Shown here piece by piece: positions 1 to 7,175 of a stretch of DNA of 37,472 nt (position 1 is its first letter; the number at the start of each line of letters is the position of its first letter). The DNA comes from Verrucomicrobiota bacterium (GTDB lineage: Bacteria > Verrucomicrobiota > Verrucomicrobiia > Limisphaerales > Pedosphaeraceae), in the NCBI GenBank assembly GCA_021325145.1, contig JAJPHR010000062.1, positions 1-37,472 on the forward strand, given 5' to 3'. The position numbers were made by a program, and so were the translations under genes. The notes under the pieces are model-generated. The model made no database searches. It was not told where the DNA came from and saw nothing but the letters and a program-made list of their open reading frames with translations.

Positions 1-254
1 CCGAGATCAGCAAGAGAGATGCGCTGCTTGTCCATGGTGATCTGACCATCGCGATCCACGGTAAGATTAATCATGTCCGGCTTCACGGTGGAAGTCGCCA
101 CCGTGGCTGTGGGAAGGCTCGCTTTGAGCGTGCGCACCTTTTGCATTTGAAGACTCACCATCATGAACGAGGCCAGCAGAAAGAACATGATGTCGATCAG
201 CGGAATGATTTCCAGCCGCGTGCGCTTGCGGGGGATTGGCGATCGGATTTTCAT
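1..254 (-). CDS. exbD: ExbD/TolR biopolymer transport protein (3' end missing)
   Basis: Partial: the gene starts at ATG 252-254 and runs off the left edge of the window, so only about 84 residues are visible. The N-terminus reads MKIRSPIPRKRTRLEIIPLI and is followed by DIMFFLLASFMMVSLQM, the single membrane anchor with the conserved Asp used for proton-motive-force coupling in ExbD/TolR. The next part (TVKPDMINLTVDRDGQITMD) matches the start of the periplasmic domain. The first 40 residues are almost identical to those of the exbD just upstream, so the two are tandem paralogs. It is the last visible gene of a minus-strand receptor-tonB-exbB-exbD-exbD series, separated from the first exbD by a 118-nt gap that holds an inverted repeat. 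The family call is firm; which receptor it energises is inferred from position. Confidence 0.9.
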   Translation of the reverse strand, partial: MKIRSPIPRKRTRLEIIPLIDIMFFLLASFMMVSLQMQKVRTLKASLPTATVATSTVKPDMINLTVDRDGQITMDKQRISLADL

Positions 255-278
255 GGCGCTCCACCTTTCGATAAAAAG

Positions 279-362
279 ATCGTGCTCGTGCTCGTCGTCG
301 TCCTCGATCTTTGCTCCGCAGCGTGTTCAAAAGCGGGAATCGAGGACGAGGACGAGCACGAT
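279..362. repeat. Imperfect inverted repeat of CGTGCTCGT/CTCGTCCTCGAT type
   Basis: The right arm (339-362) is 24 nt. The left arm (279-308) is its reverse complement with 6 extra bases from a short internal duplication. They are separated by about 30 nt and lie between the two exbD genes. The arms are built of CTCGT/GACGAG units. This looks like a dispersed REP-type palindrome rather than a terminator, since no T-tract follows on either strand. Confidence 0.6.
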
Positions 363-372
363 TGGGAGGGCT

Positions 373-813
373 TCACTTCGCTCCTCCCTGATTGGCCGCC
401 TGGTCTTCCTTGCCGCCGACGGTAAACGCCACCTTTTGCACACCCGTTCGGCGCACGGTTTCGAGCACGTCGGCCATGGTGCCGTGAAGCGTATCGCGGT
501 CGCCGCTGATATAGACCGGGAGGTTCGTGTCGAGACGGAAACGATTGCTCAGCACCGTGCTCAACTCCGGAAGCGACACCTGCTTTTTCTCCAGCCAAAC
601 GCCGCCAGACTTGTCCACGGCGATGTTGACCATGCCGGGCCGGAAGTCATGCTGAGCCATTCCCGCGTCGGGGAGGTTCACTTTGATATTTTGCGAACGG
701 TCCAACTGCAAGGAAACCATCATGAATGAAGCCAGGAGAAAGAACATGATATCGATCAGCGGGATGATCTCGATCCGTGTGTGCTTGCGCCGAACTGGGG
801 AAGGCAGTTTCAC
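373..813 (-). CDS. exbD: ExbD/TolR biopolymer transport protein
   Basis: Encodes 146 residues, the usual ExbD size. The order is a short basic cytoplasmic N-terminus (KLPSPVRRKHTRIEIIPLID), one transmembrane helix (about residues 18-36) with the conserved Asp at its start, and a periplasmic domain. The periplasmic part contains SVSLPELSTVLSNRF-like and YISGDRDTLHGTMADVLETV-like segments and ends in GVQKVAFTVGG, as in the family. With ExbB it forms the proton-driven motor that powers TonB. The start is GTG at 811-813, 34 nt after the exbB stop. No ATG exists between that stop and the conserved N-terminus. Downstream lies a second, truncated exbD; paired exbD genes are common in Bacteroidota and Verrucomicrobiota. 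Confidence 0.93.
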   Translation of the reverse strand: MKLPSPVRRKHTRIEIIPLIDIMFFLLASFMMVSLQLDRSQNIKVNLPDAGMAQHDFRPGMVNIAVDKSGGVWLEKKQVSLPELSTVLSNRFRLDTNLPVYISGDRDTLHGTMADVLETVRRTGVQKVAFTVGGKEDQAANQGGAK

Positions 814-847
814 GCGGGATAAAGGCGGGCTGGATTTGAAGAATTGT

Positions 848-1528
848 TCATCGAACGGCCGGCTGGTTGGCGGGTTGACGCCGCGATGTTGTAGCGTCCG
901 CTTGAAAAGTTCCGCCCGCCTTCGAGGCGTTGACCATCACCTCCACATTGGTGGCGGCGGTTTCCAGTTCGAACTGCAAACGCGCGACTTTGCCGCTGAA
1001 AAAATTGTACGGGATCAGCGAAAAAATGGCGATCCCAAGGCCGCACGCGGTGGCGATCAACGCCTCGCCAATGCCGCCCGTCACGGCGGAAACGGCCAGT
1101 TCGGCGCTGCCCACGCTCAGGAAGGCGCGCATGAGGCCGGTGACCGTGCCGAGCAGGCCCAGCAGTGGCGCCAGCGTCACGAGTGTGTCCATGACCGTCA
1201 GAAACCGCCCGGCGCGTTCCAATTCGATGCCAGCGGCTAACTGCAAGGCCCCTTGCATCGAGGTGTGCACGTGGCTCAGCCCGCGGTAAACCATGCGGAT
1301 GATCGGGTCCTCGGAGCCTTCGGAAATCTTTACCGCCGCATTGAAATCGCTGTTCTCGAGGGCCGCCAGCAGTTGTTCCATTTTTTGCGGATCGCGACGG
1401 CGGCTTTCGCGCCACCACCAAAACGCGCGCTCGCCCACGACGGCGACGGCGACGAAGGCGCAGATCAGGATCGGCCACATCACCGGGCCACCTTTGAGGA
1501 AGAACTGAACAACGATATTTGCGAGCAT
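848..1528 (-). CDS. exbB: ExbB/TolQ/MotA proton-channel family protein
   Basis: Encodes 226 residues. A first membrane helix near residues 12-35 (PVMWPILICAFVAVAVVGER) is followed by a cytoplasmic helical segment (EQLLAALENSDFNAAVKISE). The conserved MotA/TolQ/ExbB block then appears: DTLVTLAPLLGLLGTVTGLM at about 118-137 and GGIGEALIATACGLGIAIFS at about 155-175. The start is ATG 1526-1528. It lies 55 nt downstream of tonB and 34 nt upstream of exbD on the same strand, so the three probably form one transcript. Its likely job is to couple proton flow to TonB for the receptor encoded upstream. TolQ of a cell-division Tol system is less likely because tonB and a receptor are adjacent. Confidence 0.94.
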   Translation of the reverse strand: MLANIVVQFFLKGGPVMWPILICAFVAVAVVGERAFWWWRESRRRDPQKMEQLLAALENSDFNAAVKISEGSEDPIIRMVYRGLSHVHTSMQGALQLAAGIELERAGRFLTVMDTLVTLAPLLGLLGTVTGLMRAFLSVGSAELAVSAVTGGIGEALIATACGLGIAIFSLIPYNFFSGKVARLQFELETAATNVEVMVNASKAGGTFQADATTSRRQPANQPAVR

Positions 1529-1583
1529 AAGCAGGTTAAGATTCGACGGGGTTGCGGGGTGCGTTCAAGCGGGATTCACGGGG

Positions 1584-2297
1584 TTAATCCGGACGTAATT
1601 CGTACGTGATGCTGGTTTCAAAAGTACGACCGCCACCGGTCGGAAGAATCCAATGGCGCTTGACGAAATCGGCTGCCGCCCGGTCCAGGAGCGAAGAACC
1701 GGAGGACTTTGTCACCGTGATGCCAGTGATGTTCCCGGCTTCATCGGCAGTCATTTGCAGTCCCACTGTGCCTTGAATTCCCTGGGCTTTCGCAATCACG
1801 GGATAGGTCGGTCTTGGCCGGTCACCCCCGCTTCCCGTGGCTCCGATGTCCGTGGGAACATTCCTCAGCGGAGCGACTGGGCGCAAGGGATTGAGCGGCG
1901 GCATTGCCACCACTCCCTTGGGAGCCACCATATTCGCTATTGTCGGCACCGAAAAATTGATGTTCGGCGCCTCGGGCGTCGCCACCACCACCTGGGGCGT
2001 GTCTGGTTTCGCTTGTTCGCTGTCGTCCGGTTTCACTTCTTCAGGGGCTGTTTTCGGTGGAGGTGGCGGCGGTTCGAGGAGCGTTGGAACGACTTCCTCG
2101 ATCGGCGGCGGCTTGCGAATGACCATGGTGGCTGGTTTCGCGCCGAGAATTCCAATGAGAAGGAAAAGGATGCAAATCGAGTTCGTCCAGGCGAGCTTGC
2201 GGTTCGCGTCGCGATTCGCCGCCGGCAGGCAAAACCGGGCCAGTTCCGATTTTAACTCGTAGTGGAACGATTCCCGTGTGGCATCCCGTACGCTCAT
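1584..2297 (-). CDS. tonB: TonB energy transducer
   Basis: Encodes about 237 residues with the classic TonB layout. A cytoplasmic N-terminus precedes one membrane helix (NSICILFLLIGILGA). Next is a Pro-rich periplasmic spacer with a PPPPPP run and Lys/Glu/Pro content. The C-terminal TonB domain has RPTYPVIAKAQGIQGTVGLQ, then ITVTKSSGSSLLDRAAADFV, and ends in TFETSITYELRPD. The ATG at 2295-2297 (MSVRDATRESFHY) is preferred; an in-frame GTG at 2333 would add 12 residues and neither has a clear ribosome binding site. It follows the receptor gene after 220 nt and precedes exbB by 55 nt. It should carry energy from ExbBD to the outer-membrane receptor. Confidence 0.93.
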   Translation of the reverse strand: MSVRDATRESFHYELKSELARFCLPAANRDANRKLAWTNSICILFLLIGILGAKPATMVIRKPPPIEEVVPTLLEPPPPPPKTAPEEVKPDDSEQAKPDTPQVVVATPEAPNINFSVPTIANMVAPKGVVAMPPLNPLRPVAPLRNVPTDIGATGSGGDRPRPTYPVIAKAQGIQGTVGLQMTADEAGNITGITVTKSSGSSLLDRAAADFVKRHWILPTGGGRTFETSITYELRPD

Positions 2298-2441
2298 GAA
2301 AAATAGAACACCGAACGCACAATTCTGCAGCACTGCGCATTCCGAAATCGCGCCAAACCATCATTGCCGTCCAAAACCATGTTTCAGCCTTATTTCAGTA
2401 ATGGTGCCTGTCAACCGCTACTTTCGCGAGCCAGGCGAATA

Positions 2442-2475
2442 GCCGCACAGCGCGCTGTTAGCGCCGCTGTGCGGC
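2442..2475. repeat. Strong hairpin between the TonB-dependent receptor and tonB
   Basis: Arms GCCGCACAGC and GCTGTGCGGC pair perfectly over 10 bp. They are extended inward by GCGC/GCGC around a TGTTA loop with one bulged C. It sits about 45 nt past the receptor stop on the minus strand. No T-run follows, so it is not a standard Rho-independent terminator. It could act as a 3'-end stabiliser or attenuator between the two genes, or be a REP element. Confidence 0.6.
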
Positions 2476-2517
2476 CCGCCCTCGCGGAATCGGAGTTGTT
2501 CCTCGCGGGCATTTCGG

Positions 2518-4752
2518 CTAAAACGAAAACCCGAGCGTACCGAAGTATCCCCGCCGCGCGCCCCACTGCGGCAGGCTTACGCCCACACCAGAACCGTTAC
2601 GGAGCTCATAGGCGTTGTCGGTAAGGTTGACGATGTCAAATCGGGCCTTCAGATGGTTCTTTCCCAGGTTGAAGACGTGCTCGATGCCGGTGTTGATTGT
2701 GTAAGAAGCCGGGACGGTTCCGCCATTCGGCACAACTGTGCCATCGGGCAACATCCCATCTGTTCTCAATCCGCTGCCGTAAAGAGCGTCCGCAAACACG
2801 CGTGTGGTGCCGTGCCAGCAGTGCCACAGGTACGATACGCCGAAGGAACCACTGAATCGTTGATCGTGATCGAGGAAGATCCAATTATGTTGCACGTAGG
2901 CCCGGTCGCCCGGATCGAACAGGAACTGCGCAGACGACCAGTCCATACCCTGAGCCTTCGAGAGAGCGAAATTGGCGTAAGCGGAAAAGCCGCCAGTCGT
3001 GTACGAAGCCGTCGCCTCCGTGCCATAGATTTTTCCATGAGCGTAGTTGAAGGCCGAGAGGATGAGCGTCTGGCCAAACAGCCCGTCATCGAGCTGGTTT
3101 TGAGCGGTTTTGTAATAGCCATCAATGCCGACTTGCAACCCCGGCGCCAGCTTTTGACTGACGCCGATGTCGTAGTAATTGGCCCGCTCGGCTTTGACGG
3201 GGTCGTCGGTTGTGTCGGCGGATGCGTTGGAAGTGCCGTTGAATTGCGTAACAACACCCGGAGGCACATTCTCGATCGGCGGCGGCGTGAAATAGCGCGC
3301 GTAGCCAGCATGGAGCGTGGTCGAATCGGTCGGACGATATACAAGGTTCACGCGCGGACTGGGCTGGTTTTCATGGTCGAAGGAGGAGGAAAACAGATCG
3401 AAGCGTGCACCGTAGTTGAGCGTCAGCTTGGGAAACAGCTTCCACTCGTCCTGGACGTACGCGCCCAGGAAAAAGCCGTGGATGTTTTGGTTGTTCACAA
3501 TGGTGCGCAGGTCGATGGGATTGCCTCCGGCATCGAGGTCATACACCGCCGTGCTGGAGTTCGCCTGCACGACTTCATCCAGGAAACTCCCACCGAACCG
3601 CACCGTGTGCTGATCGTTCAACTCCCAACTCGCATCGGCCTGGACTCCGCCGGAGAAGAGGTCGCGATCCACGTCGCTGGCGACGCCGTTAAAGTAAAGA
3701 TCGCCGACCGGATCGGGCGTGAAATGCACATCGCTGTTGCGGCCAAAAGCGGAGACCTGGAAGTTCAAATTCCCCGCGGACTTTTGATAAGTCACCACGG
3801 CGTAATAATTCTGCTCCTTTTGATTTTCGTTCAAGTTGGCGGAATCGAAGGTCGCCGGCTGCCCCGGTGCAGTCGGAAATGCAGGCGTCGTGTTGCCTGG
3901 CGCATCCGGAATCTGAAAGGTGCTGTAGGAACCGCTGAGCATGAGACTGACCCGGCTCGTGTCATCCAGCAAGTAAGACGCAAGCGAGAAGAACCTGCCC
4001 TGGTCCGTCTTGTCATGGATGGCATCGTGGGTGGAAGTTACGTTTTCGATGCCGAGCGAGTTGTGTTCGTAACTGCCATCAAGGAAATAATTCAACTTCC
4101 CCTCCGAGCCGCCGTACTCGAAGCTGGGCCGGATCGTGTCATGGCTGCCGCCAAACAGTTCCACGTTTCCGCCATTGTCAAACGCGCCGTTCTTGGTCTG
4201 GATATCTATCACGCCGGCCGTGCGGAACCCATATTGCGCCGGCAGCGAACCCGTGATCAGGCTCATGCTGTCTACGAACCGCGGATCCAACTCCAGGCCG
4301 AAACCCGTGATGCCTTCCGGCAATAGCACGTCATTGATACGGTACTGCAGGTTGGCATGCTCGCCGCGAACGTGCAAATCCCCGTTCACAGCGGAATCGC
4401 GCGCCACGCCCGGCATCCGCTCGATCAAGTTTCTGAATTCAGCGTTCTCGCCGAGCGAGACAGACTGGATTTGCTCCTTTTCGATGGTGTACTTCGTAGC
4501 ACCGAGACTCGGCACAATTGACTGGCGCGCTTCATTGAGGTGCTCGACCACTTTCACCTCTCCCAGGTTGGTCACATTGGTGGACGTGCCGGAACTTGGA
4601 GGATTGGCCGGTGCGTTCGTTTGCTGCGCCAGGGCCGAGCCTCCGCACGCCAGCGAGACGAGCCCGATGGCTGTCCAATAGGCGCGCTGGTTGGACAAGG
4701 AAATTCCGGGCCGGACAGGCAGCCGCGGAGCAAGACGGAAATTTGCTTTCAT
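2518..4752 (-). CDS. TonB-dependent outer-membrane receptor
   Basis: Encodes 744 residues. A signal peptide (about 1-42, ending ALAQQ) is followed by a low-complexity linker and a TonB-box-like stretch (GEVKVVEHLN). The plug domain reads ENAEFRNLIERMPGVARDSA, then LHVRGEHANLQYRINDVLLP and SLITGSLPAQYGFRTAGVID. The beta-barrel that follows ends in an aromatic residue (GYFGTLGFSF), as BamA substrates do. The start is ATG 4750-4752; no Shine-Dalgarno is visible. It heads the tonB-exbB-exbD-exbD series. The ligand cannot be read from the sequence. The ZIP, CDF and DUF3299 genes next door suggest a metal or metal chelate, zinc being my first guess. A weak operator-like site lies about 23-40 nt upstream. 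Confidence 0.93.
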   Translation of the reverse strand: MKANFRLAPRLPVRPGISLSNQRAYWTAIGLVSLACGGSALAQQTNAPANPPSSGTSTNVTNLGEVKVVEHLNEARQSIVPSLGATKYTIEKEQIQSVSLGENAEFRNLIERMPGVARDSAVNGDLHVRGEHANLQYRINDVLLPEGITGFGLELDPRFVDSMSLITGSLPAQYGFRTAGVIDIQTKNGAFDNGGNVELFGGSHDTIRPSFEYGGSEGKLNYFLDGSYEHNSLGIENVTSTHDAIHDKTDQGRFFSLASYLLDDTSRVSLMLSGSYSTFQIPDAPGNTTPAFPTAPGQPATFDSANLNENQKEQNYYAVVTYQKSAGNLNFQVSAFGRNSDVHFTPDPVGDLYFNGVASDVDRDLFSGGVQADASWELNDQHTVRFGGSFLDEVVQANSSTAVYDLDAGGNPIDLRTIVNNQNIHGFFLGAYVQDEWKLFPKLTLNYGARFDLFSSSFDHENQPSPRVNLVYRPTDSTTLHAGYARYFTPPPIENVPPGVVTQFNGTSNASADTTDDPVKAERANYYDIGVSQKLAPGLQVGIDGYYKTAQNQLDDGLFGQTLILSAFNYAHGKIYGTEATASYTTGGFSAYANFALSKAQGMDWSSAQFLFDPGDRAYVQHNWIFLDHDQRFSGSFGVSYLWHCWHGTTRVFADALYGSGLRTDGMLPDGTVVPNGGTVPASYTINTGIEHVFNLGKNHLKARFDIVNLTDNAYELRNGSGVGVSLPQWGARRGYFGTLGFSF

Positions 4753-4770
4753 AATGGTGGTTTAATTCGG

Positions 4771-4790
4771 TTATACAAATGATTTTTTTG
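4771..4790. promoter_or_regulatory. Possible degenerate metal-regulator site upstream of the receptor
   Basis: Read on the minus strand this AT-rich stretch contains AAATCATTTG followed by TATAA. It matches 11 of 17 positions of the palindrome at 14458-14474, mostly the centre and right half. It lies where a promoter would be expected, and TATAAC could itself be a -10 box. The left half is a plain A-run, so this is a weak candidate only. Confidence 0.3.
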
Positions 4791-4817
4791 GTTTAAATTT
4801 ACTTTCTGCATGGCTGG

Positions 4818-4862
4818 TGATTGGCGCCCCAGCGAAAGCCAGGCGCTCACAACAGCCAATCA
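4818..4862. repeat. Inverted repeat upstream of the receptor
   Basis: Arms TGATTGGC (4818-4825) and GCCAATCA (4855-4862) are perfect 8-mers. A nested pair GCGCC/GGCGC gives a two-level stem. It sits between the small His/Cys protein gene and the receptor. It may end transcription of the former or be a REP-like palindrome; no T-tract is present. Confidence 0.4.
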
Positions 4863-4895
4863 ATTCAGGAAACAACTAACGAAACGGCAACGAGG

Positions 4896-5243
4896 TCAGA
4901 CGAAGCGGGACGGAGGTGCGCGGCTGGAAGAGAAGAAATAGTCCGCGGATGGAACAATCGAAGCGTCGGGAAGCAACGCGATACCCGCAAAAAGCGCGGC
5001 TGGCGTGACAGTGGCCTGCCCAATCGGAGCCGAATCAAACTGCTCTCCCGCAAACAAGCTGACGGCGCAATGATGACCGGGCGTGCCGGCGTCCGGGTGA
5101 AGCCGTTTGTGCAGCGATGGGCTCGAAGCAACCGCCGAAAGAAACAGGAATACTGCGATCAGCAAGAGAGCCGAAACCGATCTGGCGGGCCTGTTTCGTT
5201 CCAAGATCCAGCGCATAAGCGGAAACCGCCCGGACTTAAGCAT
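4896..5243 (-). CDS. Small membrane-anchored His/Cys protein (paralog 1)
   Basis: Encodes about 115 residues from ATG 5241-5243; an ATG nine codons later (5214-5216) is also possible. A basic N-terminus (RWILERNRPARS) leads into one hydrophobic helix (about 22-40, SALLLIAVFLFLSAVASSP). Directly outside the membrane comes H45-x3-H49-x-D51-A-G-x3-H57-H58-C59-A, a compact set of possible metal ligands. The rest is a low-complexity tail rich in Ala, Pro and Ser. A second copy of this protein, with the same motif at the same place, is encoded at 7804-8136. It resembles the DUF2946 type of small metal-associated membrane proteins in layout, but I cannot assign it to that family. Function unknown; a metal-binding or sensing role is inferred from motif and neighbours. 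Confidence 0.75.
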   Translation of the reverse strand: MLKSGRFPLMRWILERNRPARSVSALLLIAVFLFLSAVASSPSLHKRLHPDAGTPGHHCAVSLFAGEQFDSAPIGQATVTPAALFAGIALLPDASIVPSADYFFSSSRAPPSRFV

Positions 5244-5317
5244 GCGTTCCGATTCCAGGCAAGCGCTTTTTCCTGCCAGGCTGTTGCCGCTTAAGAGAGA
5301 TTTGGAAATCCACGAAG

Positions 5318-5390
5318 CGCAGCAGCCGGCGTGAGGAGGCCCTAATCCCTTTTGAGGAGAAGTTAGAACCTCCTCACGTCGGCTGCTGCG
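5318..5390. repeat. REPIN/MITE-like long palindrome
   Basis: Two 22-bp arms (5318-5339 and 5369-5390) differ at one position and enclose a 29-nt loop. The loop itself contains GAGGAG, which can pair with the CTCCTC of the right arm, giving an alternative fold. It sits between the divergent small His/Cys gene and the ZIP operator. Such arms with the GTGAGGAGG core look like a mobile palindromic repeat rather than a terminator. Confidence 0.7.
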
Positions 5391-5401
5391 ATTGAATCTT
5401 T

Positions 5402-5426
5402 TTAATTGCAAATCGTTTGCAATTAA
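5402..5426. promoter_or_regulatory. Perfect 25-bp palindromic operator upstream of the ZIP gene
   Basis: Arms of 11 bp (TTAATTGCAAA and TTTGCAATTAA) flank a 3-bp centre TCG. The core TTGCAAA-N3-TTTGCAA recurs at 14458-14474. It lies 44 bp before the ZIP ATG and overlaps a possible -35 (TTGCAA, 5417-5422; 17 bp to TGTAAC at 5440-5445), a position suited to repression. Size and symmetry fit Fur-superfamily sites (Zur, Fur, Mur, Nur). A zinc regulator is inferred from the regulated gene, and no regulator gene is in the window. It could also serve the divergent small His/Cys gene. Confidence 0.75.
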
Positions 5427-5428
5427 GC

Positions 5429-5453
5429 ATAGTTGAATCTGTAACGCAACTAT
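5429..5453. promoter_or_regulatory. Second short palindrome in the ZIP promoter region
   Basis: Arms ATAGTTG (5429-5435) and CAACTAT (5447-5453) are perfect and separated by 11 nt, 17 nt before the ZIP start codon. It differs in sequence from the adjacent operator, so it may be another regulator's site, a leader hairpin, or chance. Confidence 0.35.
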
Positions 5454-5469
5454 ATTAATTGATACGCCT

Positions 5470-6420
5470 ATGCCTGAAGCCGCAATCTCGCCCGTCTGGC
5501 TGCTGGTCATCTATTGCGCCATCGAATTGCTCGCGTCCCTGGCTGGCGGCTGGCTGATGTTGATGATGCACCTGACGCACCGGCGGCTGCAGATGGGGAT
5601 CAGCTTTGTGGCGGGACTCATGCTGGGCGTGGCGCTGCTCGATTTTCTGCCGGATGGCGCTGAGCAGTTGCATTCCGTGAATCGCACGGCGGCTTGGGCG
5701 TTGGGCGGGTTTCTCACCATGTTTTTTGTCCAGCGATTTTTCCACTTCCACCATCATGACGTCCCGCAAGGCGACCCCGAAGGTTGCGGCCATGAACATG
5801 AAGAAGCCTCAGACCATGACCACGGTCACGACCACGGCCATACGCATCCCGGTCACACGCTGGCGGAAAGGTCCGCGCGTCAGCTTTCCTGGATTGGCAC
5901 GGCCCTGGGCTTGACGCTGCACTCGCTGCTCGACGGTTTGGCGATGGCAGCCGCGGTGCTGGCGGAATCCGGCAGCGGCACCAAAGTCGCGGGGCTGGGC
6001 GTCGCGCTGGTCGTGATTCTTCACAAACCCTTCGATGCCATGGCGGTTTCGACGCTGATGGCGGCCGGGGGAAAATCAAAATCCTCGCGACATTGGTTGA
6101 ATGCCCTGTTTGCGCTGGCCACTCCGGCGGGGGCGTTTTTGTTTTGGATGGGCGCGTCCAGGGTTGCGGACTCCAACGCGGCGTATGTCGGCTGCGCGCT
6201 GGCGTTCTGCGCGGGCACCTTCCTTTGCATTGCGAGCAGCGATCTATTGCCCGAGCTGCAGTTCCATTCCCACGACCGCTTTGCGCTGTCGTTTGCCTTG
6301 GTGGCGGGGCTGGCGGTGGCGATTACCATTTCGCAGTTCGAGTCCGGCAGTCCCGAACCAGCCGCAGTTCCGACCAGGCTTCAAGAAGCTCCCTTGACCG
6401 GCAAGCCGGGCGGGGGTTAA
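5470..6420 (+). CDS. ZIP-family metal permease
   Basis: Encodes 316 residues with the ZIP topology: three N-terminal helices, a His-rich cytoplasmic loop (about 92-129, with many HD/HG repeats), and five further helices. Helix IV carries H151-S-L-L-D155-G and helix V carries H185-K-P-F-D189, the places of the metal ligands in ZIP carriers. Helix V usually reads HE-x-P-E-G, so the KPFD form is a variant. ZIP proteins bring Zn, Fe or other divalent metals into the cytoplasm. The start is ATG 5470. The stop TAA overlaps by 3 nt the stop of the convergent DUF3299 gene. A perfect palindromic operator precedes it, so metal-dependent control is likely. Confidence 0.92.
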   Translation: MPEAAISPVWLLVIYCAIELLASLAGGWLMLMMHLTHRRLQMGISFVAGLMLGVALLDFLPDGAEQLHSVNRTAAWALGGFLTMFFVQRFFHFHHHDVPQGDPEGCGHEHEEASDHDHGHDHGHTHPGHTLAERSARQLSWIGTALGLTLHSLLDGLAMAAAVLAESGSGTKVAGLGVALVVILHKPFDAMAVSTLMAAGGKSKSSRHWLNALFALATPAGAFLFWMGASRVADSNAAYVGCALAFCAGTFLCIASSDLLPELQFHSHDRFALSFALVAGLAVAITISQFESGSPEPAAVPTRLQEAPLTGKPGGG

Positions 6421-7175
6421 TCGCCCACCATTCGTTCTCCGTCCATGCGATAGATGCCGACGATATAGCCGTTTTCGCGCGCGGTACCGATATGCAGAGT
6501 GCCTTCGATGTCCACTGGTTGATCCATGATGGGCTTAACTCCCTTGCCTTCGGGGGCCTTTACCATCACGAGCTCGGTAATCTTCGGTGGAACACCGAAG
6601 CAACACGCGCCTTGGTTTCGCATGATCAGAAACTCGGTTACTTTCCCCGCCTCCACTTTCAGCGGCAGCATGAACCCCTTGATGACTGCTTTTTTCCCAT
6701 CCAACCCTTTGACCTCGGCGGGAATAAATTTATCGGCCTCATCAATTCCGTTGGTCAGGTTCGTGACCTGCACGTCGGGCGCGGTATATTCATAGGAAGC
6801 GAGTTTGTCGAAGCCAACGGTCAAGTATCCAGGCTTCGCAGATTCGCCGACAGCCGGAGCAGGAGTCGCGTTGGTTCCGCTGGCCGCTGGTTGGGTTGCA
6901 GCCGCCGCCCCCGGCTTAACGTCCAGCGCGGGCGCGGGCACAGCCGGACTGCCGGCGTCGATCGGCTCGCCATGAATGGCCTTCGGCGGCGCTTTTCCTG
7001 GACTCGATTGGGCCGAAACGTTGGCAGCCAATGCCGCTGCCAGGACCACCCAGGCATAACAAAAGAATAAAGGCAGGGGCGCAATCCTTGCTCTTCTGGT
7101 TTCCCGGAAAACGCTTTGTTGCGCCGCCTGCCATCCGACTGTTTCCCCACCCGGTTTATTAGTTTGCTTTTTCAT
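6417..7175 (-). CDS. DUF3299-domain protein (paralog A)
   Basis: Encodes 252 residues. The N-terminus has a hydrophobic export segment (about 34-55, ending NVSAQ), then a long Ala/Pro-rich linker. The DUF3299 domain spans about 116-248: GYLTVGFDKLASYEY, IKGFMLPL (166-172), a vicinal C191-C192 inside RNQGACCFGVPP, MDQPVDIEGTLHIG (217-230) and ENGYIVGIYRMDG. The adjacent cysteines may bind metal or be redox-active; that is inference. From memory, DUF3299 proteins occur in Zur-regulated operons such as the Vibrio zrg genes. ATG 7173-7175 overlaps the end of the upstream lipoprotein gene by 17 nt, indicating one operon. It is one of three DUF3299 paralogs within 5 kb. Confidence 0.88.
   Translation of the reverse strand: MKKQTNKPGGETVGWQAAQQSVFRETRRARIAPLPLFFCYAWVVLAAALAANVSAQSSPGKAPPKAIHGEPIDAGSPAVPAPALDVKPGAAAATQPAASGTNATPAPAVGESAKPGYLTVGFDKLASYEYTAPDVQVTNLTNGIDEADKFIPAEVKGLDGKKAVIKGFMLPLKVEAGKVTEFLIMRNQGACCFGVPPKITELVMVKAPEGKGVKPIMDQPVDIEGTLHIGTARENGYIVGIYRMDGERMVGD

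Noticed and set aside
279..362. CRISPR-like or terminator reading of the CTCGT repeat
   Set aside because: Only one inverted pair, with no regular spacers and no T-tract.
2653..4326. Plus-strand open frame of 557 codons
   Set aside because: It lies antisense to the receptor gene, lacks any family motif, and the minus frame encodes a complete TonB-dependent receptor.
5429..5453. Second palindrome as another copy of the metal operator
   Set aside because: Its arms (ATAGTTG/CAACTAT) do not match the TTGCAAA core, so it was listed separately with low confidence.
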